Assembly: GCF_003667315.2 (NCBI RefSeq)
Contig: NZ_RCTZ02000003.1
Coordinates: 124,001-188,000 of the forward strand
DNA: 64,000 nucleotides
Direction of reading: 5' to 3'
Origin: Tropicibacter alexandrii
GTDB lineage: Bacteria; Pseudomonadota; Alphaproteobacteria; Rhodobacterales; Rhodobacteraceae
Of this stretch, positions 1 through 9,669 are shown in pieces (position 1 is the first letter of the stretch; the number at the start of each line of letters is the position of its first letter). The notes under the pieces are model-generated. The model had not been told where the DNA came from. It saw nothing but the letters and a program-made list of their open reading frames with translations, and searched no databases. Position numbers and translations under genes: made by a program.

Positions 1-112
1 TCTGCTGGTGATGGGCGCCTATGGCCATTCGCGCTTCCGCGAGGCGATCCTGGGTGGCGCAACCCGCAACATGCTGGAACAGGCGCAGGTGCCGGTCTTC
101 ATGGCGCACTGA
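1..112 (+). CDS. Universal stress protein (UspA family), C-terminal end only
   Basis: The window opens inside this gene; 36 codons remain before TGA at 110-112. The visible peptide holds the glycine-rich nucleotide-binding motif of ATP-binding UspA-family proteins (GAYGHSR followed about nine residues after the first GxxG by GGATR), and ends in QVPVFMAH, the usual last beta strand of the fold. Usp proteins are cytoplasmic and stress-induced; which subfamily this is cannot be judged from the tail. A strong hairpin follows about 80 bases downstream. Confidence 0.85.
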   Translation, partial: LLVMGAYGHSRFREAILGGATRNMLEQAQVPVFMAH

Positions 113-184
113 CCGGCGCGGCGATCTGCGACAGGGCGAGGAGCGCGGAACGGCCGAACACCCTGTGGTCAGGACGCCATGTCC

Positions 185-219
185 GAAAAAACCTCCCGAA
201 GGTCTCTTCGGGAGGTTTC
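185..219. terminator. Bidirectional intrinsic terminator
   Basis: A perfect 10-bp stem (CCTCCCGAAG / CTTCGGGAGG, 192-201 and 206-215) with a 4-base loop has an A run on its left (six As before the stem) and TTT on its right. Read on the minus strand it is a strong hairpin plus six Us, read on the plus strand a weaker one. It lies between the Usp gene (plus) and the GNAT gene (minus), so it can serve both convergent units. Confidence 0.75.
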
Positions 220-334
220 GCGTTGGAGGTCGGCTGTGCGGACTGACCGGGCATTCGCTGCCGCTTTGCCAATGGCTGCTTTCGGCAGGTGTTACAGGAG
301 GCCCGTGGCAAGCAGCCTCACCGCGGAGGACGTG

Positions 335-862
335 TCAAATGTCTTTGGCAAAATAGTGCAGATGCGGCCGTAACATTGGTTGATCTAAATATGTTGTCGT
401 TTCTACCGGTGCGTCCAACTCCACAAACCCAAGCTTGGGGTACAGGTCTCTCATTTCCACATTTGGAGTGAGCGTGTCCGCGATTAGCCGTTTGAGACCC
501 ATTTTCCGGGCAACATTCTCACGCGCTTCGATCAACGCGCGTCCAGTGCCCGTTCCTCTGGCTTTTTCAGTGACAAAAACCCTTTTGAGTTCCCCGGTAT
601 CTGGCCCAAGACACTTCATCATACCACAGCCGACGATCTCGCCCTCCGGAGAGCGGGCAATGACCAAGCATCCCTTTGGAGGCAAGTAGTCATCCGAGTT
701 ATCCCAAAATTCAGCGAGTGCGCTTTTCGGCGCCGCAAGATCGATGTCGAAACCCATGGCCCGCATGCGCTGTACAATTAGCTCATAATACTGCGACAGA
801 ATGCCGTTTAGTTCGTCCTTGGCTGGCAGTTCTTCGCAAGTCTCAAGCCTGATATCGTTCAT
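335..862 (-). CDS. GNAT family N-acetyltransferase
   Basis: 175 residues with the GNAT core: after a strand carrying GEIVGCGMMKCL comes the acetyl-CoA pyrophosphate-binding loop ELKRVFVTEKARGTGTGRAL (motif A, R/Q-x-x-G-x-G/A), then the NPNVEMRDLYPKLGFVEL-type C-terminal strand with a YPKLGF motif. It resembles the small amino-acid or polyamine-type acetyltransferases, but the substrate is not predictable. It is monocistronic on the minus strand and sits where phaR is often found next to phaP in relatives. The ATG at 862 has no strong ribosome binding site. Confidence 0.8.
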   Translation of the reverse strand: MNDIRLETCEELPAKDELNGILSQYYELIVQRMRAMGFDIDLAAPKSALAEFWDNSDDYLPPKGCLVIARSPEGEIVGCGMMKCLGPDTGELKRVFVTEKARGTGTGRALIEARENVARKMGLKRLIADTLTPNVEMRDLYPKLGFVELDAPVETTTYLDQPMLRPHLHYFAKDI

Positions 863-1068
863 AGCCCGCTTAAAATGTCCAAAGGAAGGTCAATGAACAA
901 ACGATAGGCTGGGAAGGCGGGCATGTCAGCTTCATTCTATCCATTGGCATTTGCCCACTTCATGACGTTGCTATCATAGCCGTCGTTCAATGAGCGCGCA
1001 ACATTTGTCATCAAGGGCTCTGACCAGACATTGCGGGTCGCGTCGGACTGGCAGGCATTCATGGCATG

Positions 1069-1097
1069 AAAAAAGGCAGGTTCCGAAGAACCTGCCT
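1069..1097 (-). terminator. Intrinsic terminator of the phasin gene
   Basis: Perfect 10-bp stem AGGCAGGTTC / GAACCTGCCT (1074-1083, 1088-1097) with loop CGAA. On the minus strand the stem is followed by a run of Ts (As at 1069-1074 on plus), 65 bases after the phasin stop codon. This is a textbook Rho-independent terminator for phaP. Confidence 0.85.
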
Positions 1098-1161
1098 CAG
1101 GAATTTGCGCCAGAATGGGAGGAGAGGGCGCAAAATCCGTGTCAGTCCCGAAGGACCGATA

Positions 1162-1620
1162 TTACTTCGCAGCCGCGGTTGCTTTCTTCGCGGTTGCGGT
1201 CATGTCGTCGGTGGCCTTCTTGACGGCGGCGGTGGCGTCTTCGGAGAAGTCCTTGCCAGCTGCCATCATCAGTTCCACGGTGTCCATCTGGACCTTCTTC
1301 GCGATCTCGGCGAAGGCAGCCATGTTCTCGGCGGCAACTTCGGCCTGAGCGGATGCGAAATCGGTCATCGCCTTGGCGTAATCAGCCGGCTCGGACTTGG
1401 CTTTCGACATGTCGGCCAGCTTGGACAGGGTGTCCTTGGTCCACTTTGCCGACAGCTCGGTCGACTTCTCAGCGGCTTCCAGAGCCACGGAGGACAGCTT
1501 TTCGTTCATGGTGGCGGTGGTCTTGAACGCGCCTTCCATTGCCTTGGTGTCGACCGGGAATGCACCCATCATTTCTTTCATCATCGCGGTGAAGTCTTGA
1601 GTCTGTGCCATGGTAGTCAA
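1162..1620 (-). CDS. phaP: Phasin, PHA granule-associated protein
   Basis: 152 residues, Ala/Lys/Met/Glu-rich, predicted wholly alpha-helical, with amphipathic heptad character through residues 20-140 and an alanine-lysine-rich tail (KKATAAAK). Phasins coat polyhydroxyalkanoate granules in the cytoplasm and limit their size. Identification rests on composition, length and position immediately downstream of PHA synthase on the same strand (119-base gap containing two PhaR-type operators). Ends in a strong terminator, so it is an independent, highly expressed unit. The first ATG gives MTTMAQTQDF; the internal ATG (MAQTQDF, 1611) is an equally possible start. Confidence 0.9.
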   Translation of the reverse strand: MTTMAQTQDFTAMMKEMMGAFPVDTKAMEGAFKTTATMNEKLSSVALEAAEKSTELSAKWTKDTLSKLADMSKAKSEPADYAKAMTDFASAQAEVAAENMAAFAEIAKKVQMDTVELMMAAGKDFSEDATAAVKKATDDMTATAKKATAAAK

Positions 1621-1683
1621 TCCTTTGGTTCAACTGCCGCGGGCCCACCCCGCCTTTGTTCTGCAGCTTGAAACCAATATGGA

Positions 1684-1724
1684 TGCTGCGGTGCAGCATT
1701 TCAAGTGAAATTTCTGCATCGCAG
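1684..1724. promoter_or_regulatory. Two candidate PhaR operators upstream of phaP
   Basis: TGCTGC-GGT-GCAGCA (1684-1698) and CTGC-ATC-GCAG (1714-1724) are perfect inverted repeats with three-base spacers, placed 64-104 bases upstream of the phasin start. They match the TGC-rich palindromic site type known for the PHA-responsive repressor PhaR of Paracoccus and relatives. A third copy with the same CTGC-N3-GCAG form lies between phaC and phaZ. Binding is inferred. Confidence 0.65.
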
Positions 1725-1739
1725 CATTATTCGCGCAAG

Positions 1740-3542
1740 TCACTGATTTAGCTTGTTCGCCTTGATGCGCACATAGGTGCCCGGGGCAGGGGCCAGCGGT
1801 TCGAAGGTCGAATCACCGGGGGTGCGCGCCGGAATCTGCTTGCCCGACCGCTTCTTGATCCAGGCCTGCCAATGCGGCCACCACGAGCCTTCGTGATGTT
1901 CGGCAGAGGTCATCCAGTCGTCGAAGTCGAGGCCAAGGTCGTCATTCAGGTAGTGCCCGTATTTCGGCTTGCCCGGCGGGTTGACGATGCCCGCGATATG
2001 GCCCGACTGGCCCAGCACGAACTGTTTTGAGCGCGACCCCATGGCTTGCACACCGCGATAGACGTCGCGGGCGGCGGCGATGTGATCGGTCTCGGTGGCG
2101 ATCGACATCAGCGGCACATCGACATCCTTGAGCTGAAGCTTTTCGCCGAACATCTCGAAGCCATCACCGGCGAATTCGTTGCGCTGGCACAGGCCGCGCA
2201 GGTATTCCATCGTCATCTTGCCGGGCAGGTTGGCGCCGTCGCCGTTCCAGTAGAGCAGGTCGAAGGCCGGGGGCGTTTCGCCCATCATGTAGGACTTGAT
2301 CGCCGGGCCGTAGATCAGGTCGTTGGACCGCAGGAACGAGAACGTCCGCGCCATGATGAAGGAGGGCAGGATGCCTTCCTGGTCGATCTCCTGCTCGATC
2401 CCGTCGACGAAATCGTCGGACAGGAAGGGCGTGAATTCGCCCTGATCGCTGAAATCCGTGAGCGCGGTAAAGAAGGTCGCGGACTTGATCGACTTGTCGC
2501 CGCGCTTTTTCAGCAGCGCGAGGGTCAGCGCCAGCGTGGTGCCCGCGATGCAGTAGCCGATGACGTTGATCTTGTCGACGTCGCAGGCCTGCTTGGCGAC
2601 TTCGATCGCCTTCAGGTAGCCCTCTTCGACATAGGTTTCGAGGCCCACGTCGCGATAGTCGCCATCGGGGTTGATCCAGCTGACGACGAACAGGGTATAG
2701 CCCTGATCGACGACCCAGCGCACGAAACTGTTCTGCGGCTTCAGATCGAGGATGTAGAACTTGTTGATCCAAGGCGGGAACAGCACGATCGGCGTTTCAT
2801 GCACGGTCTCGGTGGTGGGCGAATACTGGATGATCTCCATCATCCGGTTGCGAAACACGACCTCGCCCTTGGCGGTTGCGATGTTCTCGCCCACTTCGAA
2901 GGCGCTTTCATCGACCAGCCGGACCAGCATCTGGCCATTGTTGGCCTCGAGGTCCGCGACGAGGTTCTCCAGCCCGCGGACGAGGCTTTCGCCCTCGGTC
3001 TCGACCGCTTTCTGCAGGGCGTCGGGATTGGTGGCAAGGAAGTTGGTCGGCGCGAACATGTCGGTGATCTGCTGCGCGAAATAGCGGATGCGGCGCTTTT
3101 CCCGTTCATCGAGATCGTCCATCGCCTCAACCGCCTCGCGGATCGCGTCGGCGTTGATCAGGTATTGCTGCTTGACGAAGTTGAAATAGGGGTGGGTGTC
3201 CCAGAGCGGGTTGCGGAACCGCTTGTCCGAGGGGCCGGGATCGTCGGGCGCCTTGAGTTGCCCCTTGGCGAGCGCCTGCTGCGCCTCGACGAAATGGGTG
3301 ACGGTCTTGCCCCAATAGCTGACCTGCTGTTCCACCAGTCGAGCCGGATTCGTCATCCATTCCTGCACATAGGCCTGCGCGGCTTTGGCATACAGGTCCG
3401 GCGCCGGCGCGTTGAGCGCCTCGGGTGTCGAATGTCTGCGTGTCAAGGCATTGATAAGACGTTGGGAAAGTTCCTCGACCTTTTCGAGGTTCTCCTCCAG
3501 CCGCGATGGTTTTGCACCTGCGGCCACCTCTTTTGTTGTCAT
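1740..3542 (-). CDS. phaC: Class I poly(3-hydroxyalkanoate) synthase
   Basis: 600 residues, the usual class I PhaC length. It polymerises (R)-3-hydroxyacyl-CoA into PHA at the granule surface. The N-terminal PhaC_N region (about 90-270) is followed by an alpha/beta-hydrolase domain. The lipase-like box reads GYCIAG with nucleophile Cys331; Asp486 (TETDH) and His515 (GQSGHIAG) complete the triad. Family synthases usually have GYCxGG, so Ala replaces the first Gly after x. It is divergent from phaZ and followed by phaP on the same strand. The start ATG at 3542 begins MTTKEVAAGAK. Confidence 0.97.
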   Translation of the reverse strand: MTTKEVAAGAKPSRLEENLEKVEELSQRLINALTRRHSTPEALNAPAPDLYAKAAQAYVQEWMTNPARLVEQQVSYWGKTVTHFVEAQQALAKGQLKAPDDPGPSDKRFRNPLWDTHPYFNFVKQQYLINADAIREAVEAMDDLDEREKRRIRYFAQQITDMFAPTNFLATNPDALQKAVETEGESLVRGLENLVADLEANNGQMLVRLVDESAFEVGENIATAKGEVVFRNRMMEIIQYSPTTETVHETPIVLFPPWINKFYILDLKPQNSFVRWVVDQGYTLFVVSWINPDGDYRDVGLETYVEEGYLKAIEVAKQACDVDKINVIGYCIAGTTLALTLALLKKRGDKSIKSATFFTALTDFSDQGEFTPFLSDDFVDGIEQEIDQEGILPSFIMARTFSFLRSNDLIYGPAIKSYMMGETPPAFDLLYWNGDGANLPGKMTMEYLRGLCQRNEFAGDGFEMFGEKLQLKDVDVPLMSIATETDHIAAARDVYRGVQAMGSRSKQFVLGQSGHIAGIVNPPGKPKYGHYLNDDLGLDFDDWMTSAEHHEGSWWPHWQAWIKKRSGKQIPARTPGDSTFEPLAPAPGTYVRIKANKLNQ

Positions 3543-3566
3543 ATTAACGAAATCCCTCTATCTTCG

Positions 3567-3577
3567 CTGCTGTGCAG
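3567..3577. promoter_or_regulatory. Candidate PhaR operator in the phaC-phaZ intergenic region
   Basis: CTGC-TGT-GCAG is the same perfect inverted repeat with three-base spacer as in front of phaP. It lies 25 bases upstream of the phaC start (minus) and about 100 bases upstream of phaZ (plus), so one repressor could control both divergent units. The 133-base intergenic region also carries further scattered TGCA elements. Confidence 0.55.
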
Positions 3578-3675
3578 AAATTACCGTCGCCGGATGGAAT
3601 GGGCAAAGCGACGAAATGGCCCGGACCCAGTGTGCACCGAGAAGCACGGGTCCTGCAACTTTTGGGAGTGCATTC

Positions 3676-4944
3676 ATGCGCTACATGGCGACTTACGATC
3701 TTATGGAAACGATGCGGAACACCAACCAATGGTTGGGGGCGACCGCGCGCACCATGGCGTCCTATCCGATTTTCTCTGCCGTGCCGAACCCGGCACTGCA
3801 CTGGATGGCGGCTTGGGGCGAGGTGACGGAACGGGCCTTTGAACGAATGGTGGTAAAGCCCGACTGGGGCATCCGCACCTTCACGCATGAGGACGGCAAG
3901 GACCACCTCGTCGAGGTCCGGACCGTCGTCGAAAAGGATTTCGGCGACCTGATCCATTTCGACGTGGTCGGCCGCGAGGAACAGCCGCGCAAGATCCTGC
4001 TGGTGGCACCGATGTCGGGCCACTACGCGACGCTTCTGCGCTCGACTGTGAAGTCGCTGATCGTCAATTGCGAGGTCTACATCACCGACTGGCACAATGC
4101 GCGCGACATTCCGGTGTCGGCGGGCAAGTTCGATGTCGAGGATTACACGCTGTACCTGATGGAATTCATGAAATTCCTCGGACCGGAGACCAACGTCGTC
4201 GCCGTCTGCCAGCCCGCGCCCCTGACACTGGCCGCAACCGCCTATCTGGCGGAGCTGCACCCGGAGGCGCAGCCGCGCACCCTGACGCTGATCGGCGGGC
4301 CGATCAACCCCGACGCGGTGCCCACCGACGTGACCGATTTCGGCGCCCGCGTCACCATGGGCCAGCTCGAAGAGACGATGATCCAGCGGGTCGGCTTCAA
4401 GTACAAAGGCGTGGGCCGGATGGTCTATCCGGGCCTGCTGCAGCTGGCCTCGTTCATGAGCATGAATGCCGACCGGCATGGCAAGGCGTTCCGCGACCAG
4501 ATCATGCGGGTCTGCCGCGGCGAGGCGTCCGATCACGACGCGCATAACCGCTTTTACGACGAATACCTGGCGGTCATGGACATGCCGGCAGAATTCTACC
4601 TGTCGACCGTGGACCGCATCTTCAAGCGGTGCGAGATCGCCAAGAACGAATTCGTGGTGAAGGGCCACAAGGTCGATATGGGCAAGATCACCCGCGTGGC
4701 CGTCAAGACGGTCGAGGGCGCGAAGGACGACATCACCGCGCCGGGCCAGTGCATTGCCGCGCTGGACCTGTGCACGGGGCTTCCGGCCGAAAAGAAGGCC
4801 AGCCATGTGGAGCCGGGCGCCGGTCACTACGGTATCTTCGCGGGCAAGAGCTGGCGCGACAACATTCGGCCCTTGGTGCTGGATTTCATCGACCAGAACG
4901 CCGACAAGCCGATGCCCGCCCCAAAGGCGGCGAACGTCGCCTGA
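3676..4944 (+). CDS. phaZ: Intracellular PHB depolymerase
   Basis: 422 residues from ATG 3676, which has GGGAG eight bases upstream; an in-frame extension to 3385 would run antisense through phaC and is rejected. It cleaves granule PHB in the cytoplasm. As in intracellular PhaZ enzymes the nucleophile is a cysteine (VAVCQPAPL, Cys178) in an alpha/beta-hydrolase domain; the C-terminal EPGAGHYGIFAGKSWR segment supplies the catalytic His. It starts MRYMATYDLMETM, typical of the family. It is divergent from phaC and ends in a strong terminator. Confidence 0.95.
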   Translation: MRYMATYDLMETMRNTNQWLGATARTMASYPIFSAVPNPALHWMAAWGEVTERAFERMVVKPDWGIRTFTHEDGKDHLVEVRTVVEKDFGDLIHFDVVGREEQPRKILLVAPMSGHYATLLRSTVKSLIVNCEVYITDWHNARDIPVSAGKFDVEDYTLYLMEFMKFLGPETNVVAVCQPAPLTLAATAYLAELHPEAQPRTLTLIGGPINPDAVPTDVTDFGARVTMGQLEETMIQRVGFKYKGVGRMVYPGLLQLASFMSMNADRHGKAFRDQIMRVCRGEASDHDAHNRFYDEYLAVMDMPAEFYLSTVDRIFKRCEIAKNEFVVKGHKVDMGKITRVAVKTVEGAKDDITAPGQCIAALDLCTGLPAEKKASHVEPGAGHYGIFAGKSWRDNIRPLVLDFIDQNADKPMPAPKAANVA

Positions 4945-4987
4945 GCGGCTGTTCCCTGAAGGAGCGCCTTCGGCGCGCAGTTTAAGC

Positions 4988-5012
4988 AAAGACCCGCCTT
5001 TGGCGGGTCTTT
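4988..5012 (+). terminator. Intrinsic terminator after phaZ
   Basis: AAAGACCCGCC / GGCGGGTCTTT, a perfect 11-bp stem with a 3-base TTT loop, ends in TTT 44 bases after the phaZ stop. The symmetric A/T ends let it work in both directions between convergent phaZ and apt. Confidence 0.8.
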
Positions 5013-5064
5013 GCCGTTTGGCGCCCGTGGCGAGGGCGGGGATGACCGTGAAGGCCGCGCCGGT

Positions 5065-5604
5065 TCAGAGGCCCTCGTAGGCGCAGAGCGCGTGGACTTC
5101 CATGCCGAGGGCTTCGAGTTTCGCGCGCCCGCCGAGGTCCGGCAGGTCGACGATGAAGGCGCAGCCGATGATCTCGCCGCCGAGCCGTTCGACCAGCTTG
5201 ATCCCGGCCTCGGCGGTGCCGCCGGTGGCCAGCAGGTCATCGACCAGCAGGATCTTTTCGCCGGGCTGGATGGCGTCGTCGTGGATTTCCACGACAGCCT
5301 CGCCGTATTCCAGCTGGTATTCCTCGGAGATCACTGCACCGGGCAGCTTGCCCTTCTTGCGGATCGGCACGAAGCCAGCGGACAGTTGATGCGCCACCGC
5401 ACCGCCGAGGATGAAGCCGCGCGCCTCCAGCCCCACCACCTTGTCGAAGCGGACCCCGGCATAGGGGTGCAGCAGTTGGTCGATCGCCATGCGGAAGCCG
5501 CGCGGGTCGGCGAACAGGGTCGTCACGTCTCGGAACAGGATGCCTTCGTGCGGGAAGTCGACGATGGTGCGGATGTAGTCCTGAACGGTTTTCTGGGGTT
5601 TCAT
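5065..5604 (-). CDS. apt: Adenine phosphoribosyltransferase
   Basis: 179 residues, full length. It converts adenine plus PRPP to AMP. The type I PRTase PRPP-binding motif is plain ([15 protein letters not shown], about residues 118-132), preceded by the KPGKLP-type loop ([10 protein letters not shown]) and the N-terminal [13 protein letters not shown] characteristic of Apt. It is the last gene of a minus-strand run with mtnP upstream, which releases adenine from methylthioadenosine: substrate supply and use are in one operon. Confidence 0.97.
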   Translation of the reverse strand: MKPQKTVQDYIRTIVDFPHEGILFRDVTTLFADPRGFRMAIDQLLHPYAGVRFDKVVGLEARGFILGGAVAHQLSAGFVPIRKKGKLPGAVISEEYQLEYGEAVVEIHDDAIQPGEKILLVDDLLATGGTAEAGIKLVERLGGEIIGCAFIVDLPDLGGRAKLEALGMEVHALCAYEGL

Positions 5605-5613
5605 CTTGGGTCC

Positions 5614-6237
5614 TCAGGTTGCGCGGCGCAGGCTGGCGGTCACCAGCCCCATCGCGATCAGGGTTGCGCCCCCGGCGCGGGTGATCCCGGTCAGTACGGA
5701 CGGGCGCCGGATCATGCCGCGCAGGCGATCTGCGGCCAGCGCATAGGCCAGCGCGTTCGCTGCGGCGAGTGTGACGAAGCTGGCGATCAGGATGGCGAAT
5801 TGCGGGATCAGCGCCTGGTCGGGCGTGATGAATTGCGGCACGAAGGCGATGAAGAAGGCGATGCTTTTGGGGTTCAGCGCGGTGACGGTCGCGTTGTGCC
5901 AGAACACGCCCTTTGCGGTGACTTGGGTCTCGGGCAGGTTCAAACCGGTGGTCGGCGCAGAGCGGATCAGCTTGAACCCGAGCCAGATCAGGTAAGCCGC
6001 CCCCACCCATTTCAGCGCGGTGAACAGCAGGGCCGAGGTCGCGACCAGCGCGCCGAGGCCCGCCAGCGACAGGCTCATGGCGATGAAATCGCCCGTCGCC
6101 ACACCTGCGGCCGAGGCGACGGCGACGCCGCGCCCCTTGCTCAGCGCGTAGCTGAGCACCAGCAGGACGGTCGGCCCGGGGATCAGCAGCAGAGCTGCGG
6201 AGGCGGCCAGAAAGGCCAGCCAGAGGTCGAGAGGCAT
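5614..6237 (-). CDS. LysE/RhtB family amino-acid exporter
   Basis: 207 residues, inner membrane, about six predicted membrane segments. The N-terminal signature LLIPGPTVLLVLSYALSKGR (residues about 16-35) is the LysE/RhtB motif; the second half carries the conserved ALNPKSIAFFIAFVPQF. These proteins export amino acids or homoserine lactone. It overlaps the upstream DUF2927 gene by one base and lies 9 bases before apt, so it is co-transcribed. Substrate unknown. Confidence 0.9.
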   Translation of the reverse strand: MPLDLWLAFLAASAALLLIPGPTVLLVLSYALSKGRGVAVASAAGVATGDFIAMSLSLAGLGALVATSALLFTALKWVGAAYLIWLGFKLIRSAPTTGLNLPETQVTAKGVFWHNATVTALNPKSIAFFIAFVPQFITPDQALIPQFAILIASFVTLAAANALAYALAADRLRGMIRRPSVLTGITRAGGATLIAMGLVTASLRRAT

Positions 6238-6925
6238 CAGCGGCCCTCCTTCGGGTAATGGCGGCGCAGCGCCATGATGTCCTGCGGGCCAAGGTCCTTG
6301 GCCGCGTTGCTGTCCTGCGAAAACACCGAGACGCCCTCGTAGACGGGTGTGCGGATATCCGTCAGCAGGCCAAGCGACTGGGTCAGTTCCTCGATCATCG
6401 CCGATTCATACTGGCTGATATGCAGGTTGGTGGAAAAGATGATCTGCGCGTGGCTGATCTGATGGGTGTCGGAGCGTGACCAGACGACCACGCGCGCGCC
6501 GGAAACGGTGGCGCCATCGACCCCGTCGATGCCGGTGCCGGTGATCGGCGCCGAGCCGTCCGTGTCGATCAGGTAGATCAGGATATCGGCCTCGTCCGGG
6601 TTGCCCTCGACCAGCGTGAGCCCGGCCTCGGCCCGGTTGATGTACTGGATGGCCCGCTCGATGGCGGCCAGCGCCCGGCGCTGTTTGCCGCCCAGATACG
6701 GGTCATCGACCTGCGCCAAGGCAACGGTCACCGCCGTGTCCGTCGGCCAATGCAGAAAGGGCTTGGAACACGGTTCACCGGGCGGCGCGGCGCAGGCGAC
6801 GAGGCGATAGAAATCGTCGTCGCTCAACGCGCCGTCCACCTCGAGATAGTCCTGAGCCAGCAGCGGGGCCGCGCAGCACGCCCCGATCATCAGCCAAAGA
6901 CGCATCGTGATCGTAGCGCGGGGTT

Positions 6926-6929
<4 letters not shown>
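6237..6929 (-). CDS. Secreted DUF2927 family protein
   Basis: 230 residues from a GTG that overlaps the mtnP stop (GTGA). A second start, ATG at 6905, would give the signal peptide MRLWLMIGACCAAPLLAQ directly; either way the product is exported. DUF2927 proteins are found mainly in Rhodobacterales. The segment with HAQIIFSTN followed by SAMIEELTQSLGLLTD resembles a truncated zinc-metallopeptidase helix (IEELTQSLG where metzincins have HExxHxxG), so a protease-like fold that lost its histidines is possible. Function unknown. Confidence 0.8.
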
Positions 6930-7813
<884 letters not shown>

Positions 7814-7998
7814 GCCGCTCTCCGTCACTTTGTCCCTATCTTAAGACATCTCGCCCAAAAGGCTTCAACCGGTGTCTTGCAGTCACCGTGATGGCTGCGC
7901 CCTTAACGACATCTGAACGCGGCGCACGGTCGCGGGCGGGTGGCCTTTCGGGGGTGTATGCGCTAAGGGCCGTTTGCGCGAACAAAAGGACTGCCCCG

Positions 7999-9627
7999 AT
8001 GAGAAAAGCACTGATGGCCCGTTTCGCGGGCCGGATCGAAATGCCCGACCTGTCCCTTGCCTCGGACGAAAAGCTGACGCCGGGGCGGTTGCGGATCGAG
8101 GTGCTGGCAGGGCTGACCGTTGCGCTGGCGCTGGTGCCCGAGGCGGTGGCCTTTGCCTTTGTCGCGGGGGTGCACCCGCTGGTGGGCCTGTATGCGGCTT
8201 TCCTCGTCGGGCTGATCACCGCGCTGATCGGCGGCCGTCCGGGGATGATTTCGGGCGCCACCGGCGCGCTGGCGGTGGTCATGGTGGCCCTCGTGGCCGA
8301 GCATGGCGTCGAATACCTGTTCGCCACGGTGGTGCTGATGGGCATCTTGCAGGTCATCGCGGGGGTCATGCAGTGGGGCAAGTTCATCCGTCTGGTGCCG
8401 CATCCGGTGATGCTGGGCTTCGTCAACGGGCTGGCCATCGTGATCTTTCTCGCGCAGCTGGGCCAGTTCAAGGTGCCCGGCACGATGGAAAACACCGGCC
8501 ACGGGATCGGCGGCGGGGAATGGCTGACGGGCATGCCGCTTTACCTGATGCTGGGGCTGACCGGGCTGACTATGCTGATCATCTGGGGCATGCCGAAACT
8601 GACCAAGGTGGTGCCCGCGCCGCTGGCGGGCATCGCCGTCGTGGCGGCGCTGGTGATCGGGCTGGGGCTGGATACGCCGCGCGTCGGTGATCTTGCCTCG
8701 ATCGAGGGGGGCTTGCCGCCGTTCCACGTGCCGATGGTGCCGTTGACCTTGGAAACCTTTGAAATCATTCTGCCCTATGCGGTGATCTTGGCCGCCATCG
8801 GGCTGATCGAAAGCCTGCTGACCCTGAACCTTGTGGGCGAAATGACCGGCAAGCGCGGGGGCGCGAGCCAGGAATGCATCGCGCAGGGCGCATCGAATAT
8901 CGTCACTGGCTTCTTCGGCGGCATGGGCGGCTGCGCGATGATCGGCCAGTCGATGATCAACGTGAAATCCGGCGCGCGCACCCGGATCTCGGGGATCGTC
9001 GCGGCGCTGTTCCTGCTCAGCTTCATCCTGTTCGCCTCCGGCCTGATCGAGCTGATCCCGCTGGCCGCGCTGGTGGGTGTGATGTTCATGGTGGTGATCG
9101 GCACGTTCGCTTGGAACTCGCTCAAGATCCTCGCCAAGGTGCCGCTGATGGATGCCTTCGTCATCGTGCTGGTCACGGTGGTGACGGTGCTCGAGGACCT
9201 CGCCGTCGCGGTGGTCGTCGGCGTGATCGTCTCGGCGCTGGCCTATGCGTGGAACAACGCCCGCCGCATCCATGCCAAGACCTATACCACCCCCGAGGGC
9301 GCCAAGGTCTACCAAGTGCAAGGCCCGCTGTTCTTTGGCTCGTCCGACGGCTTTGCCGAGCTGTTCAAGGTCGAAAGCGACCCGTCGGCGGTGATCGTCG
9401 ATTTCGCCGACAGCCGGGTGGTGGACCAATCCGCGCTTCAGGCGATCGAGGCGGTCGCCATCAAATACGAGGCCGCGGGCAAGCAGATCAGCCTGCGTCA
9501 CCTCAGCCGCGATTGTCACCGCCTGCTGAACAAGGCCGGGCACCTGATGGTCGACAGCGACGATGACCCCGATTACGAACTGGCGGTCGATTACAACGTC
9601 AGGACCGGCATTCTCGGCGGACACTGA
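7999..9627 (+). CDS. SulP family anion transporter with STAS domain
   Basis: 542 residues from ATG 7999 (AAAGGA eight bases upstream); in-frame sequence to 7807 lacks coding character. The inner-membrane SulP domain has about ten to twelve hydrophobic segments (residues 35-425), starting with GLTVALALVPEAVAFAF. A C-terminal STAS domain (about 440-530) contains VIVDFADSRVVDQSALQAI. SulP proteins move sulfate, bicarbonate or other anions; the substrate is not readable. It is single, with a terminator just after it. Confidence 0.92.
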   Translation: MRKALMARFAGRIEMPDLSLASDEKLTPGRLRIEVLAGLTVALALVPEAVAFAFVAGVHPLVGLYAAFLVGLITALIGGRPGMISGATGALAVVMVALVAEHGVEYLFATVVLMGILQVIAGVMQWGKFIRLVPHPVMLGFVNGLAIVIFLAQLGQFKVPGTMENTGHGIGGGEWLTGMPLYLMLGLTGLTMLIIWGMPKLTKVVPAPLAGIAVVAALVIGLGLDTPRVGDLASIEGGLPPFHVPMVPLTLETFEIILPYAVILAAIGLIESLLTLNLVGEMTGKRGGASQECIAQGASNIVTGFFGGMGGCAMIGQSMINVKSGARTRISGIVAALFLLSFILFASGLIELIPLAALVGVMFMVVIGTFAWNSLKILAKVPLMDAFVIVLVTVVTVLEDLAVAVVVGVIVSALAYAWNNARRIHAKTYTTPEGAKVYQVQGPLFFGSSDGFAELFKVESDPSAVIVDFADSRVVDQSALQAIEAVAIKYEAAGKQISLRHLSRDCHRLLNKAGHLMVDSDDDPDYELAVDYNVRTGILGGH

Positions 9628-9630
9628 CCC

Positions 9631-9659
9631 AAAAAGGCGGCCCGGAAGGCCGCCTTTTT
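9631..9659. terminator. Bidirectional intrinsic terminator
   Basis: AAAAAGGCGGCC / GGCCGCCTTTTT: a 7-bp GC stem flanked by A and T runs, 4 bases after the SulP stop and 11 bases before the end of the convergent VOC gene. It can terminate both. Confidence 0.85.
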
Positions 9660-9669
9660 CAATCGTCTT

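Noticed and set aside
2046-3842. 598-residue plus-strand frame opposite phaC, and similar long antisense frames opposite ptsP, SulP, waaA and the ThDP enzyme
   Set aside because: They are mirror frames of high-GC genes with third-position bias; the sense genes have recognisable families and ribosome binding sites.
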